The notes beneath the pieces are model-generated. The model was not told where the DNA came from. It saw nothing but the letters and a program-made list of their open reading frames with translations, and made no database searches. This document shows positions 5,222-5,355 of a stretch of DNA of 5,355 nucleotides, piece by piece. Where the stretch lies: NCBI GenBank assembly GCA_023388955.1, contig JAEWFH010000017.1:1-5355 (forward strand). The letters run 5' to 3'. Each line of letters opens with the position of its first letter. Position 1 is the first letter of the stretch. Source of the DNA: Pseudomonadota bacterium. GTDB lineage: Bacteria > Pseudomonadota > Gammaproteobacteria > Xanthomonadales > Xanthomonadaceae. A program made the translations under genes and the position numbers.

Positions 5222-5355
5222 ATGAACCAGCAGGTGGCGTCCCACCGCGCGGGCCGCTATGTCCGCCAACCCACTGGCTACCGGGCCTTCATGCCTGCTC
5301 CGTTGCCGCCCGATCGTCCGGTCGCGCTGACAGGCGAATTGCCCAGCCTGCTGTC
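5222..5355 (+). CDS. Fic family protein, N-terminal fragment cut by window end
   Basis: The 44 visible residues contain AGRYVRQPTGYRAFMPAPLPPD followed by LTGELPSLLS, in order the characteristic N-terminal segment of standalone Fic proteins: a GRY-x-P-x-GY-x-AF-x-P-x-PLPP stretch leading into a helix that ends near the residues carrying the inhibitory motif. Proteins of this type usually transfer AMP to target hydroxyl groups through a later HPFxxGNGR motif, which lies outside the window, so activity cannot be judged. Full-length members are about 370 residues and often end in a winged-helix domain. The ATG at 5222 has a weak GGGGA ribosome site 6 nt upstream. The gene is preceded by a promoter region with three perfect dyads. 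Family recognition is strong despite the short piece; function of this copy is unknown. Confidence 0.85.
   Translation, partial: MNQQVASHRAGRYVRQPTGYRAFMPAPLPPDRPVALTGELPSLL

Noticed and set aside
4945..5223. Minus-strand 92-codon open frame covering the DUF5655 stump and the fic promoter region
   Set aside because: It runs through the promoter dyads, has no recognisable domain, and is antisense to a frame with DUF5655 similarity.

Overview
This is a high-GC bacterial window whose core is a copper-resistance cassette on the minus strand in the order copL–copA–copB–DUF411 gene. A CopL-type leader gene ahead of copAB is best known from Xanthomonas and its relatives. Together with the base composition this suggests a gammaproteobacterium of the Xanthomonadaceae/Lysobacteraceae type. 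The placement is inferred from gene content and order, not from a marker gene.

Minus strand, reading from about 3552 down to 1: (i) copL (3169–3552), a small Cys/His-containing secreted-type protein; (ii) a 124-nt, G+C-rich, potentially structured spacer; (iii) copA (1263–3044), a Tat-exported multicopper oxidase with all four copper-ligand motifs intact and a Met/His-rich insertion; (iv) copB (394–1266), an outer-membrane beta-barrel protein with a His-rich N-terminal segment, overlapping the copA stop in an ATGA arrangement; (v) a DUF411 metal-binding periplasmic protein (starts at 354, C-terminus beyond the window edge). These look like one transcription unit for periplasmic and outer-membrane copper handling: CopL as regulator, CopA for copper oxidation or sequestration, CopB in the outer membrane, DUF411 as a probable small periplasmic metal binder.

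Plus strand: divergently from copL, across an 85-bp spacer, lies a fused alpha/beta-hydrolase–OsmC gene (3638–4903), probably a thiol or peroxide stress-related enzyme. Its last 28 codons extend beyond the expected OsmC end and contain two adjacent perfect inverted repeats. Next comes a remnant with no start codon that resembles the C-terminus of a DUF5655 protein (4927–5085). A dyad-rich promoter region (5123–5203) follows, and then the first 44 codons of a Fic-family protein (5222 to the window end).

The copper genes are a known type of system. The less explained parts are the structured copL–copA spacer, the stacked dyads at the fic promoter, and a 19-bp dyad (TGGAGCC-N5-GGCTCCA) that occurs twice, once in the tail of the hydrolase–OsmC gene and once in the fic leader. 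No RNA genes, CRISPR arrays or insertion sequences are visible.
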